A DNA stretch of 64,000 nucleotides from Amycolatopsis solani (GTDB lineage Bacteria; Actinomycetota; Actinomycetes; Mycobacteriales; Pseudonocardiaceae): NCBI RefSeq assembly GCF_033441515.1, contig NZ_JAWQJT010000003.1, positions 434,001 to 498,000 of the forward strand. Direction: 5' to 3'. Of this stretch, positions 36,730 through 43,417 are shown piece by piece. Made by a program: the position numbers and the translations under genes. A model generated the notes under the pieces. That model ran no database searches and had not been told where the DNA came from. It saw only the letters and a program-made list of their open reading frames with translations. The first letter of the stretch is position 1. Each line of letters opens with the position of its first letter.

Positions 36730-36820
36730 GGACGAATCTCCTCCCCGCCCGCGCGGGCGCGGCGGGCGTAACCCGCCGCCGGATCCCGGCGCCGGGATGG
36801 ATTCTTCGTGGACCTTTCCC

Positions 36821-36848
36821 TTTCGAGGCCGGCCGCGCCGCGGATGGG
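36821..36848 (-). promoter_or_regulatory. SigK-type promoter of the ferritin-like gene
   Basis: On the minus strand CCCATCC (36848 to 36842), 15 bp, then TCGAAA (36826 to 36821). It matches four other promoters in this module and would give a leader of about 85 nt. Confidence 0.6.
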
Positions 36849-36920
36849 TCGATTCCCCGATCGTGGCAGCAAAGCTCGGCGAGTGGACTGTCTGTCGCAA
36901 GAGGACTGACGGGTGACGAC

Positions 36921-36958
36921 CACGATGGCCCGGCCACCATGGTGACCGGGCCATCGTG
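36921..36958. terminator. Terminator-like hairpin after rskA
   Basis: A 38-bp inverted repeat: 13-bp arms 36921-36933 and 36946-36958, one mismatch, then a further 5-bp palindrome (CACCATGGTG) at the centre. It lies 7 bp beyond the rskA stop. Confidence 0.8.
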
Positions 36959-36965
36959 CCGGGGT

Positions 36966-37685
36966 TCAGCTGAGCGCGAGGTTCGCGACCGACGGCGTGG
37001 TCGGCTGCAGCGACCCGGTGGCGGGCTCGACGGTCACCGCGACACCGTCGACGCCGGCGGAGAGGGCGGCCTCGACAGTGCCCTCGGGGGCGACCAGCCC
37101 CGCCGACCTCGGGACACCCGGGCCGGTCAGCCACACCTCGTAGGCGTGGCCGGCGTCCAGCCGCGGCAAGGCCCGCGCGGCGACGAGGACCTGGCCCAGC
37201 TGCCGGGAGGCCGTAGCCGAGATCGAGCCGCCGCCGGGCACGGCGGCGCGCACGGTGGTCGCGTCGGGTGCGGAGATCACCGCGCCGCCGCCGGCCACCG
37301 GCACCGGGCGGCCGGAGACCGACTGGTCCAGCCCGATGCTGATCCCGCCGGCGAGCACCGCCGCGGCCGCGGCGACGGACACCACCCCGATCAGGGCGCG
37401 CCGGCGCCACGGGGACCGTCGCGGCGGGGCGGCCGGCCCGGCGGTGACGCGGGGCGGCAGCTGCCGGGTTTGGGAGATCTCGGTGAGCACTCGCCGACGG
37501 AAGCTCTCGTCCGGTCCGGTGGCGGCCGCTCTGCCCAGCAGGGCAGCGGTTTCGCGGAACTCGGCCACCTCGTCCGCGCACGCGGCGCATTCGCCGAGGT
37601 GCCGGGTGAACGCGGCGCGTTCGAGGTCGTCGACCGCGTCGAGGGCGTACGCGCCGGCGAGGATGTGGGCGTCGGCGGTGGTCAT
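36966..37685 (-). CDS. rskA: Anti-sigma-K factor (RskA-like)
   Basis: 239 residues. An N-terminal zinc-associated anti-sigma motif ([11 protein letters not shown], His-x3-Cys-x2-Cys, near residue 29) binds the sigma factor; one membrane segment ([20 protein letters not shown]) lies near 98; the extracytoplasmic RskA domain follows ([20 protein letters not shown] near 170 and [10 protein letters not shown]). It keeps SigK inactive until cleaved by membrane proteases. The ATG overlaps the sigK stop by 4 bp. Confidence 0.93.
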   Translation of the reverse strand: MTTADAHILAGAYALDAVDDLERAAFTRHLGECAACADEVAEFRETAALLGRAAATGPDESFRRRVLTEISQTRQLPPRVTAGPAAPPRRSPWRRRALIGVVSVAAAAAVLAGGISIGLDQSVSGRPVPVAGGGAVISAPDATTVRAAVPGGGSISATASRQLGQVLVAARALPRLDAGHAYEVWLTGPGVPRSAGLVAPEGTVEAALSAGVDGVAVTVEPATGSLQPTTPSVANLALS

Positions 37686-38275
37686 CGGTGCACTCCCAGA
37701 GCGTCGCGCAGGCGGATCAGCCCGTCCCGCATGCGGGTCTTGACGGTGCCGACCGCGACACCGAGTTTCTCGGAAACCTCCCGGCAGGTGTAACCCTGGA
37801 AGTAGGCGAGCAGGATCGACTCCCGCTGGAGTTCGGTCAGGGCCGACAGCGCGGCCCGGACCTGCGCCCGGTCGAGCTGCTCCAGCGTCGTCTCGGTGAC
37901 GTCGTCGTAGGGGCGACGCAGGTCCAGCCGGTCGGCTCGCTCTTCCCGGTCGACCGCGGACTGCTCGGACCGGACCCGGTCGATCGCGCGCCGGTGCGCG
38001 ATGGTCAGCGCCCAGGACTGCACGCGTCCGCGCACGGGGTCGAATGTCGCTGCCTTGCGCCAGATCTCGAGCAGGACTTCCTGGGTGACCTCTTCCGCGT
38101 GCGCCCGGGAGCGCAGCACGTGGAGCACGGTGCCGAAGATCGGCCCGGCCAGGTGGTCGTAGAGCGCGGCGAAAGCCCGCTCGTCTCCGAGCGCGGTGCG
38201 GGCGAGCAGCTGTTCCGGTGTGTGCTCCGGCACCGTGCCGGGGCCGGGGCGGAGCGCGACTGCGTGGGCGGTCAT
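37682..38275 (-). CDS. sigK: ECF sigma factor SigK
   Basis: 197 residues. Region 2 ([20 protein letters not shown] to [20 protein letters not shown], near 35-85) and region 4 ([19 protein letters not shown] with [20 protein letters not shown] near 145-185) are complete and resemble mycobacterial SigK. The co-encoded RskA-like anti-sigma factor and the adjacent MPT83-like fasciclin lipoprotein are also hallmarks of the SigK system. It is preceded by a promoter of the same class, implying autoregulation, and is divergent from the molybdopterin oxidoreductase. Confidence 0.92.
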   Translation of the reverse strand: MTAHAVALRPGPGTVPEHTPEQLLARTALGDERAFAALYDHLAGPIFGTVLHVLRSRAHAEEVTQEVLLEIWRKAATFDPVRGRVQSWALTIAHRRAIDRVRSEQSAVDREERADRLDLRRPYDDVTETTLEQLDRAQVRAALSALTELQRESILLAYFQGYTCREVSEKLGVAVGTVKTRMRDGLIRLRDALGVHR

Positions 38276-38336
38276 GGCACCTGTCCTTCCCGGCGGGCGC
38301 CGAGTCGCGTGCCGCGGTCGGCGGCGGTCACCAGGA

Positions 38337-38365
38337 GTTCGTCCCGGCCTGCTCGTGCGGATTGG
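38337..38365 (-). promoter_or_regulatory. SigK-type promoter of sigK-rskA
   Basis: On the minus strand CCAATCC (38365 to 38359), 16 bp, then ACGAAC (38342 to 38337), about 60 bp before the sigK ATG. The -10 is the weakest match of the set. Confidence 0.5.
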
Positions 38366-38477
38366 TGCTGTGACGAGAACCGCAGCCGCTCACCCACACG
38401 GAGGAGCGAGCCCTAGCTGTCCACAATGGATCAGCCCCGTTCTTCTCACCCGATCCGGGGGGACGGAGACGGCACGA

Positions 38478-38505
38478 CCAATACCGCGACCGCGCTGCGT
38501 CGAAT
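38478..38505 (+). promoter_or_regulatory. SigK-type promoter of the molybdopterin oxidoreductase gene
   Basis: CCAATAC (38478-38484), 15 bp, TCGAAT (38500-38505). The ATG at 38513 is only 7 bp beyond, so transcription should start at or beside the start codon, giving a leaderless mRNA. Confidence 0.6.
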
Positions 38506-38512
38506 TCCCGGT

Positions 38513-40084
38513 ATGACCGCCACCGAACTCGACGCACCGGAAGCGCCGCCGCGTACCCGGCTGCGGTTTTTCGCCGCCGCCTTCACCGGCATCCTGGCGC
38601 TGGCCGCCGCGCTGGCGGCCGGGCACCTCGTGGCCGGGTTCATCAGCGTCAACGCCTCGCCCTACCTCGCCGTGGGCAACGACGCCATCGACCTCACCCC
38701 GGTCGAGCTCAAGGACTTCGCCGTCCGCACCTTCGGGACCTACGACAAACTGGTGCTGCTGGGCAGCATGGCCGTGGTCATGGTGGGCGTCGCCGCGCTC
38801 GCGGGAGTCCTTTCGCGACGGTCCCCGGTCCCGGGGACCGTGGTCATCGCACTGTTCGGCCTGGTGGGTACCTTCGCCGTGCTCGAACGGCCCGACCTGA
38901 GTGCGGTGGCGCTGCTCGCGCCGCTCGCCAGCTTGGTCGTCGGCATCGCCGTGTTCCTCCTGCTGCACCGAATCGCGCCCCGCGTGTGGCGGGAAGCGGA
39001 CGGCGAGAAGACCGGCACCTCCCGGCGGGCGTTCCTGCTCGGCGGCGCCGGAGTCGTCGTCGGCGCCGGAGCGGCGGGGCTGGGCGGCCAGCTGATCAGC
39101 TCGTCCCGGGACGCCACGGCGTCACGCGAAGCGGTCGGCAAGCTCGTCCCCGCGCGCACCGCGCCGACGATCCCCGCCGACGCGGACTTCTCGAAGCTGG
39201 GCACACCGCCGTTCCTCACCCCGAACGACAAGTTCTACCGCGTCGACACCGCGTTGTCGGTGCCGCAAGTCCGCACCGAAGACTGGAGCCTGCGCCTGCA
39301 CGGCATGGTCGACCGCGAAATCCGCTACAGCTACAACGACATCCGCAATCGGCCGCTGGTGGAACGGACCGTCACCATGACGTGCGTGTCGAACGAGGTC
39401 GGCGGTGACTACGTCTCGACGGCCAACTTCATCGGTGTCGACCTGGCTGATCTGCTGGCTGAAGCCGGGGTGCGCTCCGGGGCTGAGCAGCTGTTCTGCA
39501 CCAGTGTCGACGGCTGGACCTCGGGCACACCGGTCGCGGCAGCGACCGACCGGGGTCGGGGGGCGATGCTGGCGATCGGGATGAACGGCGAGCCGTTGCC
39601 GCTGGAACACGGGTTCCCCGCCCGGCTGGTCACCCCCGGGTTGTATGGGTATGTGTCGGCGACGAAATGGGTCGTGGACATCGAGGTCACCACCTGGGCC
39701 GCGCGCCAAGCGTACTGGCTCAAACGCAGCTGGGCCCGCGAGGCACCGATCAAAACCGAATCACGCATCGATTCCCACCGCGGCTTCGCCAACGTCCAAA
39801 AGGGAAAGGTGCGCGTCGCCGGGGTCGCGTGGGCCCAGCACACCGGGATCGAGAAGGTCGAAGTCCGCATCGACCAGGGCCCGTGGCAGGCCACCACACT
39901 CTCCCAAGAGGTCAACCTGAACACGTGGCGGATGTGGTGGACCGAAGTGGACCTCCCCGCGGGGGTGCATCAGGTGTTCTGCCGGGCCACCGACAAGTCC
40001 GGCTACACCCAGACCAACCAGCGGGCGGGCACCGTCCCCGACGGGGCGACCGGCTGGCACAACGTCACCTTCACCGCCGCCTAG
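38513..40084 (+). CDS. Membrane-anchored molybdopterin oxidoreductase (sulfite-oxidase family)
   Basis: 523 residues. The N-terminal half has about four membrane segments (FFAAAFTGILALAAALAAGH near 20, then near 80, 105 and 130), then SRRAFLLGGAGVVVGAGAAG near 165, a Tat-like motif with a fifth segment. The Moco domain follows with the ligand Cys in TVTMTCVSNEVGGDYV near 310 and an Ig-like dimerisation domain at the C-terminus (KVEVRIDQGPWQATTL). The catalytic domain should face outside and may repair oxidised protein or handle sulfite. ATG 38513 is chosen over 38426 because the SigK-type promoter lies between them. Confidence 0.88.
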   Translation: MTATELDAPEAPPRTRLRFFAAAFTGILALAAALAAGHLVAGFISVNASPYLAVGNDAIDLTPVELKDFAVRTFGTYDKLVLLGSMAVVMVGVAALAGVLSRRSPVPGTVVIALFGLVGTFAVLERPDLSAVALLAPLASLVVGIAVFLLLHRIAPRVWREADGEKTGTSRRAFLLGGAGVVVGAGAAGLGGQLISSSRDATASREAVGKLVPARTAPTIPADADFSKLGTPPFLTPNDKFYRVDTALSVPQVRTEDWSLRLHGMVDREIRYSYNDIRNRPLVERTVTMTCVSNEVGGDYVSTANFIGVDLADLLAEAGVRSGAEQLFCTSVDGWTSGTPVAAATDRGRGAMLAIGMNGEPLPLEHGFPARLVTPGLYGYVSATKWVVDIEVTTWAARQAYWLKRSWAREAPIKTESRIDSHRGFANVQKGKVRVAGVAWAQHTGIEKVEVRIDQGPWQATTLSQEVNLNTWRMWWTEVDLPAGVHQVFCRATDKSGYTQTNQRAGTVPDGATGWHNVTFTAA

Positions 40085-40105
40085 AAAATCTTTTTCCGCG
40101 ATCGA

Positions 40106-40133
40106 CCAATCCGGTCCGTCCGGGGGCCCGAAT
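40106..40133 (+). promoter_or_regulatory. SigK-type promoter of the MPT83-like lipoprotein gene
   Basis: CCAATCC (40106-40112), 15 bp, CCGAAT (40128-40133), the best match in the set. It lies about 70 bp before the GTG start. Confidence 0.65.
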
Positions 40134-40201
40134 GACGGGTAACAGAGGCGGTCATCGGAACAGTTCGCCTTCAGCCGCGTCATCAATGGGAGTGAATTCT
40201 C

Positions 40202-40870
40202 GTGCGTAACCTTCGTATTGCCGGTATCGGCCTGGCCGCGGCCGCCGCGCTGACCCTGACCGCGTGCAGCGGCAGCGACACCGCGTCCTCGGGCAGCTCC
40301 AGCGCCCCCGCCCCGTCCTCGTCGATGGCCGCCCCGTCCTCCAGCGCCGCCGCCGGCGGTGACGGGATGACCACCAACGCCGACGTGTTCGGCCCGGCCT
40401 GTTCGCAGCTGCCGCAGGGCTCCGCGCCCGGTTCGCTGGACTCGATGGGACCGCAGCCGGTCGCCTCGGCCGCGTCGACGAACCCGCTGCTGACCAAGCT
40501 GGTGGCGGCGGTCAAGGCCACCAACCTGGTGGACACGCTCAACAGCGCACCGTCGATCACGGTGTTCGCCCCGGCCGACCCGGCCTTCGCCGCCCTGGGT
40601 GACGCGAAGTTCGCCGAGCTGGCGGGCAAGCCGGCGGAGCTGTCGCCGATCCTGCAGTACCACGTCGTGGGCAAGCGCTACGACGCCAAGGGCCTCGCGG
40701 CCGCGGGCTCGCTCGACACCCTCAACGCCGCCGGCGGGCAGCTGAAGATCGAAGGTTCCGGGGAGAACATGACGGTCAACGGCGCGAAGATCCTGTGCGG
40801 CAACATCCCCACGAAGAACGCCACCGTCTTCGTGATCGACAAGGTCCTCACGCCGGGCACCAACAAGTAA
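40202..40870 (+). CDS. MPT83/MPT70-like fasciclin-domain lipoprotein
   Basis: 222 residues. The lipoprotein signal ends LTLTACSG with the Cys near 22, followed by a Ser/Ala/Pro-rich linker and one FAS1 domain (VFGPACSQLPQG near 65, ASTNPLLTKLVAAVKATNLVDTLN near 95, ITVFAPADPAFAAL near 125, ILQYHVVGKRYDA near 155, NATVFVIDKVLTP at the end). The sequence closely follows mycobacterial MPT83 and MPT70, whose genes are the main SigK targets. It is a surface protein, possibly adhesive or matrix-binding. GTG 40202 follows GGGAG. Confidence 0.92.
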   Translation: MRNLRIAGIGLAAAAALTLTACSGSDTASSGSSSAPAPSSSMAAPSSSAAAGGDGMTTNADVFGPACSQLPQGSAPGSLDSMGPQPVASAASTNPLLTKLVAAVKATNLVDTLNSAPSITVFAPADPAFAALGDAKFAELAGKPAELSPILQYHVVGKRYDAKGLAAAGSLDTLNAAGGQLKIEGSGENMTVNGAKILCGNIPTKNATVFVIDKVLTPGTNK

Positions 40871-40905
40871 CACCGGCTTGGCCACCGACGGGTGGCCGGC
40901 ACCGG

Positions 40906-40952
40906 ACGGCCGCCTCGGGCTTCCCAGACCTCCTGGAGTCCGAGGCGGCCGT
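40906..40952. terminator. Terminator-like hairpin after the fasciclin gene
   Basis: Arms 40906-40918 (ACGGCCGCCTCGG) and 40940-40952 pair perfectly, followed by TCTTCGCTTGT on the plus strand, 35 bp after the stop. Confidence 0.75.
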
Positions 40953-41090
40953 TCTTCGCTTGTCCCGACCCGGACAGCGATCGCAGTCTGGCGGCGGGTA
41001 GCAGGAGATCCGCCGCCGGGGACGCCGAAGCGGCGGCGTCCGCCGGTCGTCGCCACCGCCGGATCACTCCAAGGCCGTGGCGGCGACCGG

Positions 41091-41128
41091 CCCCCTCGGC
41101 CCTCGGCCGCGCTCAAGGGCCGAGGGGG
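41091..41128 (-). terminator. Terminator-like hairpin overlapping the end of the ATPase gene
   Basis: Perfect 13-bp arms, 41091-41103 and 41116-41128, with a 12-nt loop that holds the stop codon (41113-41115) of the minus-strand ATPase gene. Confidence 0.65.
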
Positions 41129-41580
41129 AAGACCCTGATCGGCACCAGCGCCCAGACCACTTTCCCGCCGCTGTCGGCGCGCACGCCCCAATCGAGGGAC
41201 AGCTGCTCCACCAGCCGGAGCCCGTACCGCCCCGACCCCGGGTGGCAGGCCCGCACCGTCGTGGCGTCCGGATCGCGGTCGCTGACTTCGACCAGCAGGT
41301 GCTCGGCCCGGCGGGTGACGTGCAGTTCGCGGGCCGCCGTGGTGTGCCGGTAGGCGTTGCTCACGAGCTCGTCGATGACAAGCAGGACACCCCCGAACCG
41401 ATCGCCGGGATCCGCACCGAAGGTCAGCGACCCGGCGACGTGCGAGCGCACGTGGCGGAGATCCGGAAGACCGTCCAGCACGACTCTGGCTTCGGCCGCT
41501 CCGGCGACCTGCCGGGTGAGCTCGGCCAGCTCCTCGTCGAAATCCACCACGGAAACGGCCTTCCCTCGACGCCAGTCCAC
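41113..41580 (-). CDS. Anti-sigma-type histidine-kinase-like ATPase (RsbW/HATPase_c_2)
   Basis: 155 residues of the GHKL fold without a phosphoacceptor domain: N box VIDELVSNAYRHTTAA near 88, G1 VEVSDRDPDATTV near 117, G2 GRYGLRLVEQLSLDWG near 137. Such proteins bind and phosphorylate STAS antagonists or hold sigma factors in partner-switching systems. A STAS protein is encoded at 46138. A SigK-type promoter ends 6 bp before the GTG start at 41580, which suggests leaderless expression; GTG codons near 41550 are alternatives. Confidence 0.85.
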   Translation of the reverse strand: MDWRRGKAVSVVDFDEELAELTRQVAGAAEARVVLDGLPDLRHVRSHVAGSLTFGADPGDRFGGVLLVIDELVSNAYRHTTAARELHVTRRAEHLLVEVSDRDPDATTVRACHPGSGRYGLRLVEQLSLDWGVRADSGGKVVWALVPIRVFPLGP

Positions 41581-41586
41581 CTCGTC

Positions 41587-41614
41587 GTTCGGGCCGGCTC
41601 TTCGAGCGGATTGG
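41587..41614 (-). promoter_or_regulatory. SigK-type promoter of the ATPase gene
   Basis: On the minus strand CCAATCC (41614 to 41608), 15 bp, CCGAAC (41592 to 41587), then 6 bp to the GTG at 41580. Confidence 0.55.
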
Positions 41615-41714
41615 TTCCCGGATCGCCCGATCGGGTGGTCGGCACGTGGGCGCCCGTCCCGCTCGGCGGGGGCCGCGAATCCACAGTGGACTTCTCCCCG
41701 TTCCAGGAGTGCTT

Positions 41715-42133
41715 GTGACGAACGTTCGTCTTGCCGCGGCCGCAGGCGGAACCCCCGACGGGGTGACCACCGACGCCGATGTGTTCGGCCCAGCCTGTCC
41801 GCGGTTGCCGCCAGGGGCGACGGATGCGCAGCCGGTCGCCTCGACGAACCCGCTGCTCACCAGGTTGGCGGCCGCGCTGAAGGCCGTCGGCTTGGTCGAC
41901 GCGCTCGACCACCGACCGGCCATCACGGTGTTCGCTCCCGCCGACCCGCGTTCGCGGCGCTGGGCCGTGCCGAACCGGCCGAGCTGGTACCGACCCTCGA
42001 GCACCACATCGCCGGCAAGCGCTACGACGCCGAGCGGCTCGCGACGGCCAGCTCAGGCGCGAAGATCCTCTGCGGCAACATCCCCACGAAGAACGCCACC
42101 GTCTTCGTGATCGACAAGGTCCTGGCCCCGTAA
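41715..42133 (+). pseudogene. Broken MPT83-like fasciclin paralogue
   Basis: The GTG at 41715 opens a frame matching the intact fasciclin protein (GVTTDADVFGPACPRLPPG, ASTNPLLTRLAAALKAVGL-like, AITVFAPADP), but near 41945-41950 one base is missing relative to the intact gene and the match moves to another frame (FAALGRAEPAEL, HIAGKRYDAERLA, NATVFVIDKVLAP, stop 42131-42133). About 25 codons of the middle of the domain (the SLDTLNAAGGQLK segment) and most of the lipoprotein signal are also missing. A degraded SigK-like promoter (CCGTCC, 15 bp, GCGAAT, 41654-41680) remains. It is a dead duplicate of the gene at 40202. Confidence 0.82.
42056..42123 (+). repeat. 68-bp tail shared with the intact fasciclin gene
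   Basis: This segment differs at only one position from 40781-40848 of the intact gene, although the rest of the two copies is clearly diverged. It could reflect recent gene conversion. Confidence 0.8.
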
Positions 42134-42199
42134 CCGCCGGGCAACGCAGACGTCCGGGCCGCGAGCGCCCTCCCTTGCGGGTGGCCCGGAACGCGGAAC

Positions 42200-42239
42200 G
42201 GCCGCCGCGGTCTCCCGATCACCGGGAACCGCGGCGGCC
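42200..42239. terminator. Bidirectional terminator-like hairpin
   Basis: 12-bp arms 42200-42211 (GGCCGCCGCGGT) and 42228-42239 pair perfectly between the fasciclin pseudogene and the convergent IniB-like gene. Confidence 0.75.
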
Positions 42240-42277
42240 TGCCTGCCGGGGTGGCGCACCACCCCGGCCGCGAGGAC

Positions 42278-43144
42278 CTAGTGGGGCAGGTGGAAGTCGT
42301 TGCCCGAGCCGATGGACAGGTGGCTGAGGTCGGCGCCGATGGTTCCGCTCAGCGCGCCTTCGCCGATGTTGCCGACGAGGTCGTGGACGTCGGAGACGTT
42401 GCCGCTGTGCGAGGCGATGTCGCCGACGTGGCTGGTGACGTCGCCGAGGGTGCCGTTGTGGCTGATGTCGCCGACGTGGCTGACGACGTCGCCGACGCCG
42501 TGGGCGGTGATGTCGCCGACGGTGTGCTCGATGCCGGTGTTCGCGCCGAGGGTGCCGGTCAGGTCGCCGATCGTGGAGCCGACGCCCTGCGCGCCGTCGA
42601 CGGCGGAGGTGAGGCCCGAGACGTTCTGCAGCCCGGCGGTGAGGTCGCCGCCGTCGAGGGCGCCGGTGACGTCCCCGCCCGCGACGTGCCCGGTGACGTC
42701 GCCGACGGCGCCGGTGACCGTGGTGACCGGGTCGGCCTGGCCGCCGCCGAGGTGGTCGATGCTGCCGGTCAGGTCGCCCGCGGCGGAGAACGGGTCGGTG
42801 ATGTTCTGGGTGAGGGCGGTCATGCCGCTCACCGCGCCGAGGACGTTGTTCTCGGAAGAGGTGTCGCCGAGCGCGAAGTTCTGGGTGAGGGCCTTGAGCT
42901 GCTCGATGGCACCGGCCTGGCCGGTGGTGATCGAGTCGAGGTTCAGGCCGTTCGCGCCGCCGAGGGTGCCGACCGGCGCGAAGTCCAGGACGAGCGGGAG
43001 GATGTCGTGCAGGTCGGCGCCGGAGACGTCGCCGAGGCCGGCGTCGTTCAGCGCCTGCTGCGGGTCCTCGCCGAAGGCGCCGCGGGCGGACGAGTCGTTG
43101 AGCAGGTTGAGCGTGAATTCGTACAGCGACTGCGCGGGGTTCAT
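42278..43144 (-). CDS. IniB N-terminal domain protein with low-complexity repeats
   Basis: 288 residues. The first 45 or so (QSLYEFTLNLLNDSSARGAF, then DPQQALNDAGLGDVSGADLH) match the N-terminal domain of mycobacterial IniB. The remainder is Gly/Asp/Val-rich with loose repeats of VGDI-x-(S/A)H type (VSHVGDISHNGTLGDV, SHVGDIASHSGNVSDV), ending DFHLPH. No signal peptide is evident. In mycobacteria iniB heads the iniBAC operon induced by cell-wall inhibitors; the dynamin-like iniA and iniC are not next to it here. It is divergent from an IniR-like regulator. Confidence 0.82.
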   Translation of the reverse strand: MNPAQSLYEFTLNLLNDSSARGAFGEDPQQALNDAGLGDVSGADLHDILPLVLDFAPVGTLGGANGLNLDSITTGQAGAIEQLKALTQNFALGDTSSENNVLGAVSGMTALTQNITDPFSAAGDLTGSIDHLGGGQADPVTTVTGAVGDVTGHVAGGDVTGALDGGDLTAGLQNVSGLTSAVDGAQGVGSTIGDLTGTLGANTGIEHTVGDITAHGVGDVVSHVGDISHNGTLGDVTSHVGDIASHSGNVSDVHDLVGNIGEGALSGTIGADLSHLSIGSGNDFHLPH

Positions 43145-43256
43145 CGACCGGGCTCTCTCTGGGGAACGGATGGGGTCGCGATCACGGCGACCGCTCCGAC
43201 GCTAGGGCCGGCCTGGTGGCGGGCACATCAGGTCTGACACCTAGTCACGATCTTTC

Positions 43257-43296
43257 TCACCCCCCAGGGGGCCGCGTCACCCGTTAGGGGATCGCG
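43257..43296. promoter_or_regulatory. Tandem 20-bp direct repeats between iniB-like and iniR-like genes
   Basis: Two adjacent copies of TCACCC-N3-AGGGG-N2-CGCG (43257-43276 and 43277-43296) have a period of about two helical turns. This is a plausible binding site for the divergent LuxR-type regulator. Confidence 0.55.
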
Positions 43297-43417
43297 CTCG
43301 TTTGTGGCCTGGGTCTCGTCCGCGAACCGGGGGCCGAACCGCCCATCTGCGGCCCCGCGCTGGCTCGAACCTCTCGGTGGGGACCAGTGCAGGTCGCCGT
43401 GTCCGGAGGTGCCGACC

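Noticed and set aside
36730..37590. Upstream extension of the ferritin-like frame into the rskA region
   Set aside because: The added sequence is the complement of rskA and carries no domain; a ribosome binding site and Tat signal support the start at 36729.
38426..38512. N-terminal extension of the molybdopterin oxidoreductase from ATG 38426
   Set aside because: It adds a composition-poor, Gly/Thr/Arg-rich tail and would run through the proposed promoter; ATG 38513 fits a leaderless start.
42278..43144. VGDI-type repeats considered as a DNA repeat or CRISPR-like array
   Set aside because: The periodicity is at protein level, irregular in length, and without conserved spacers.
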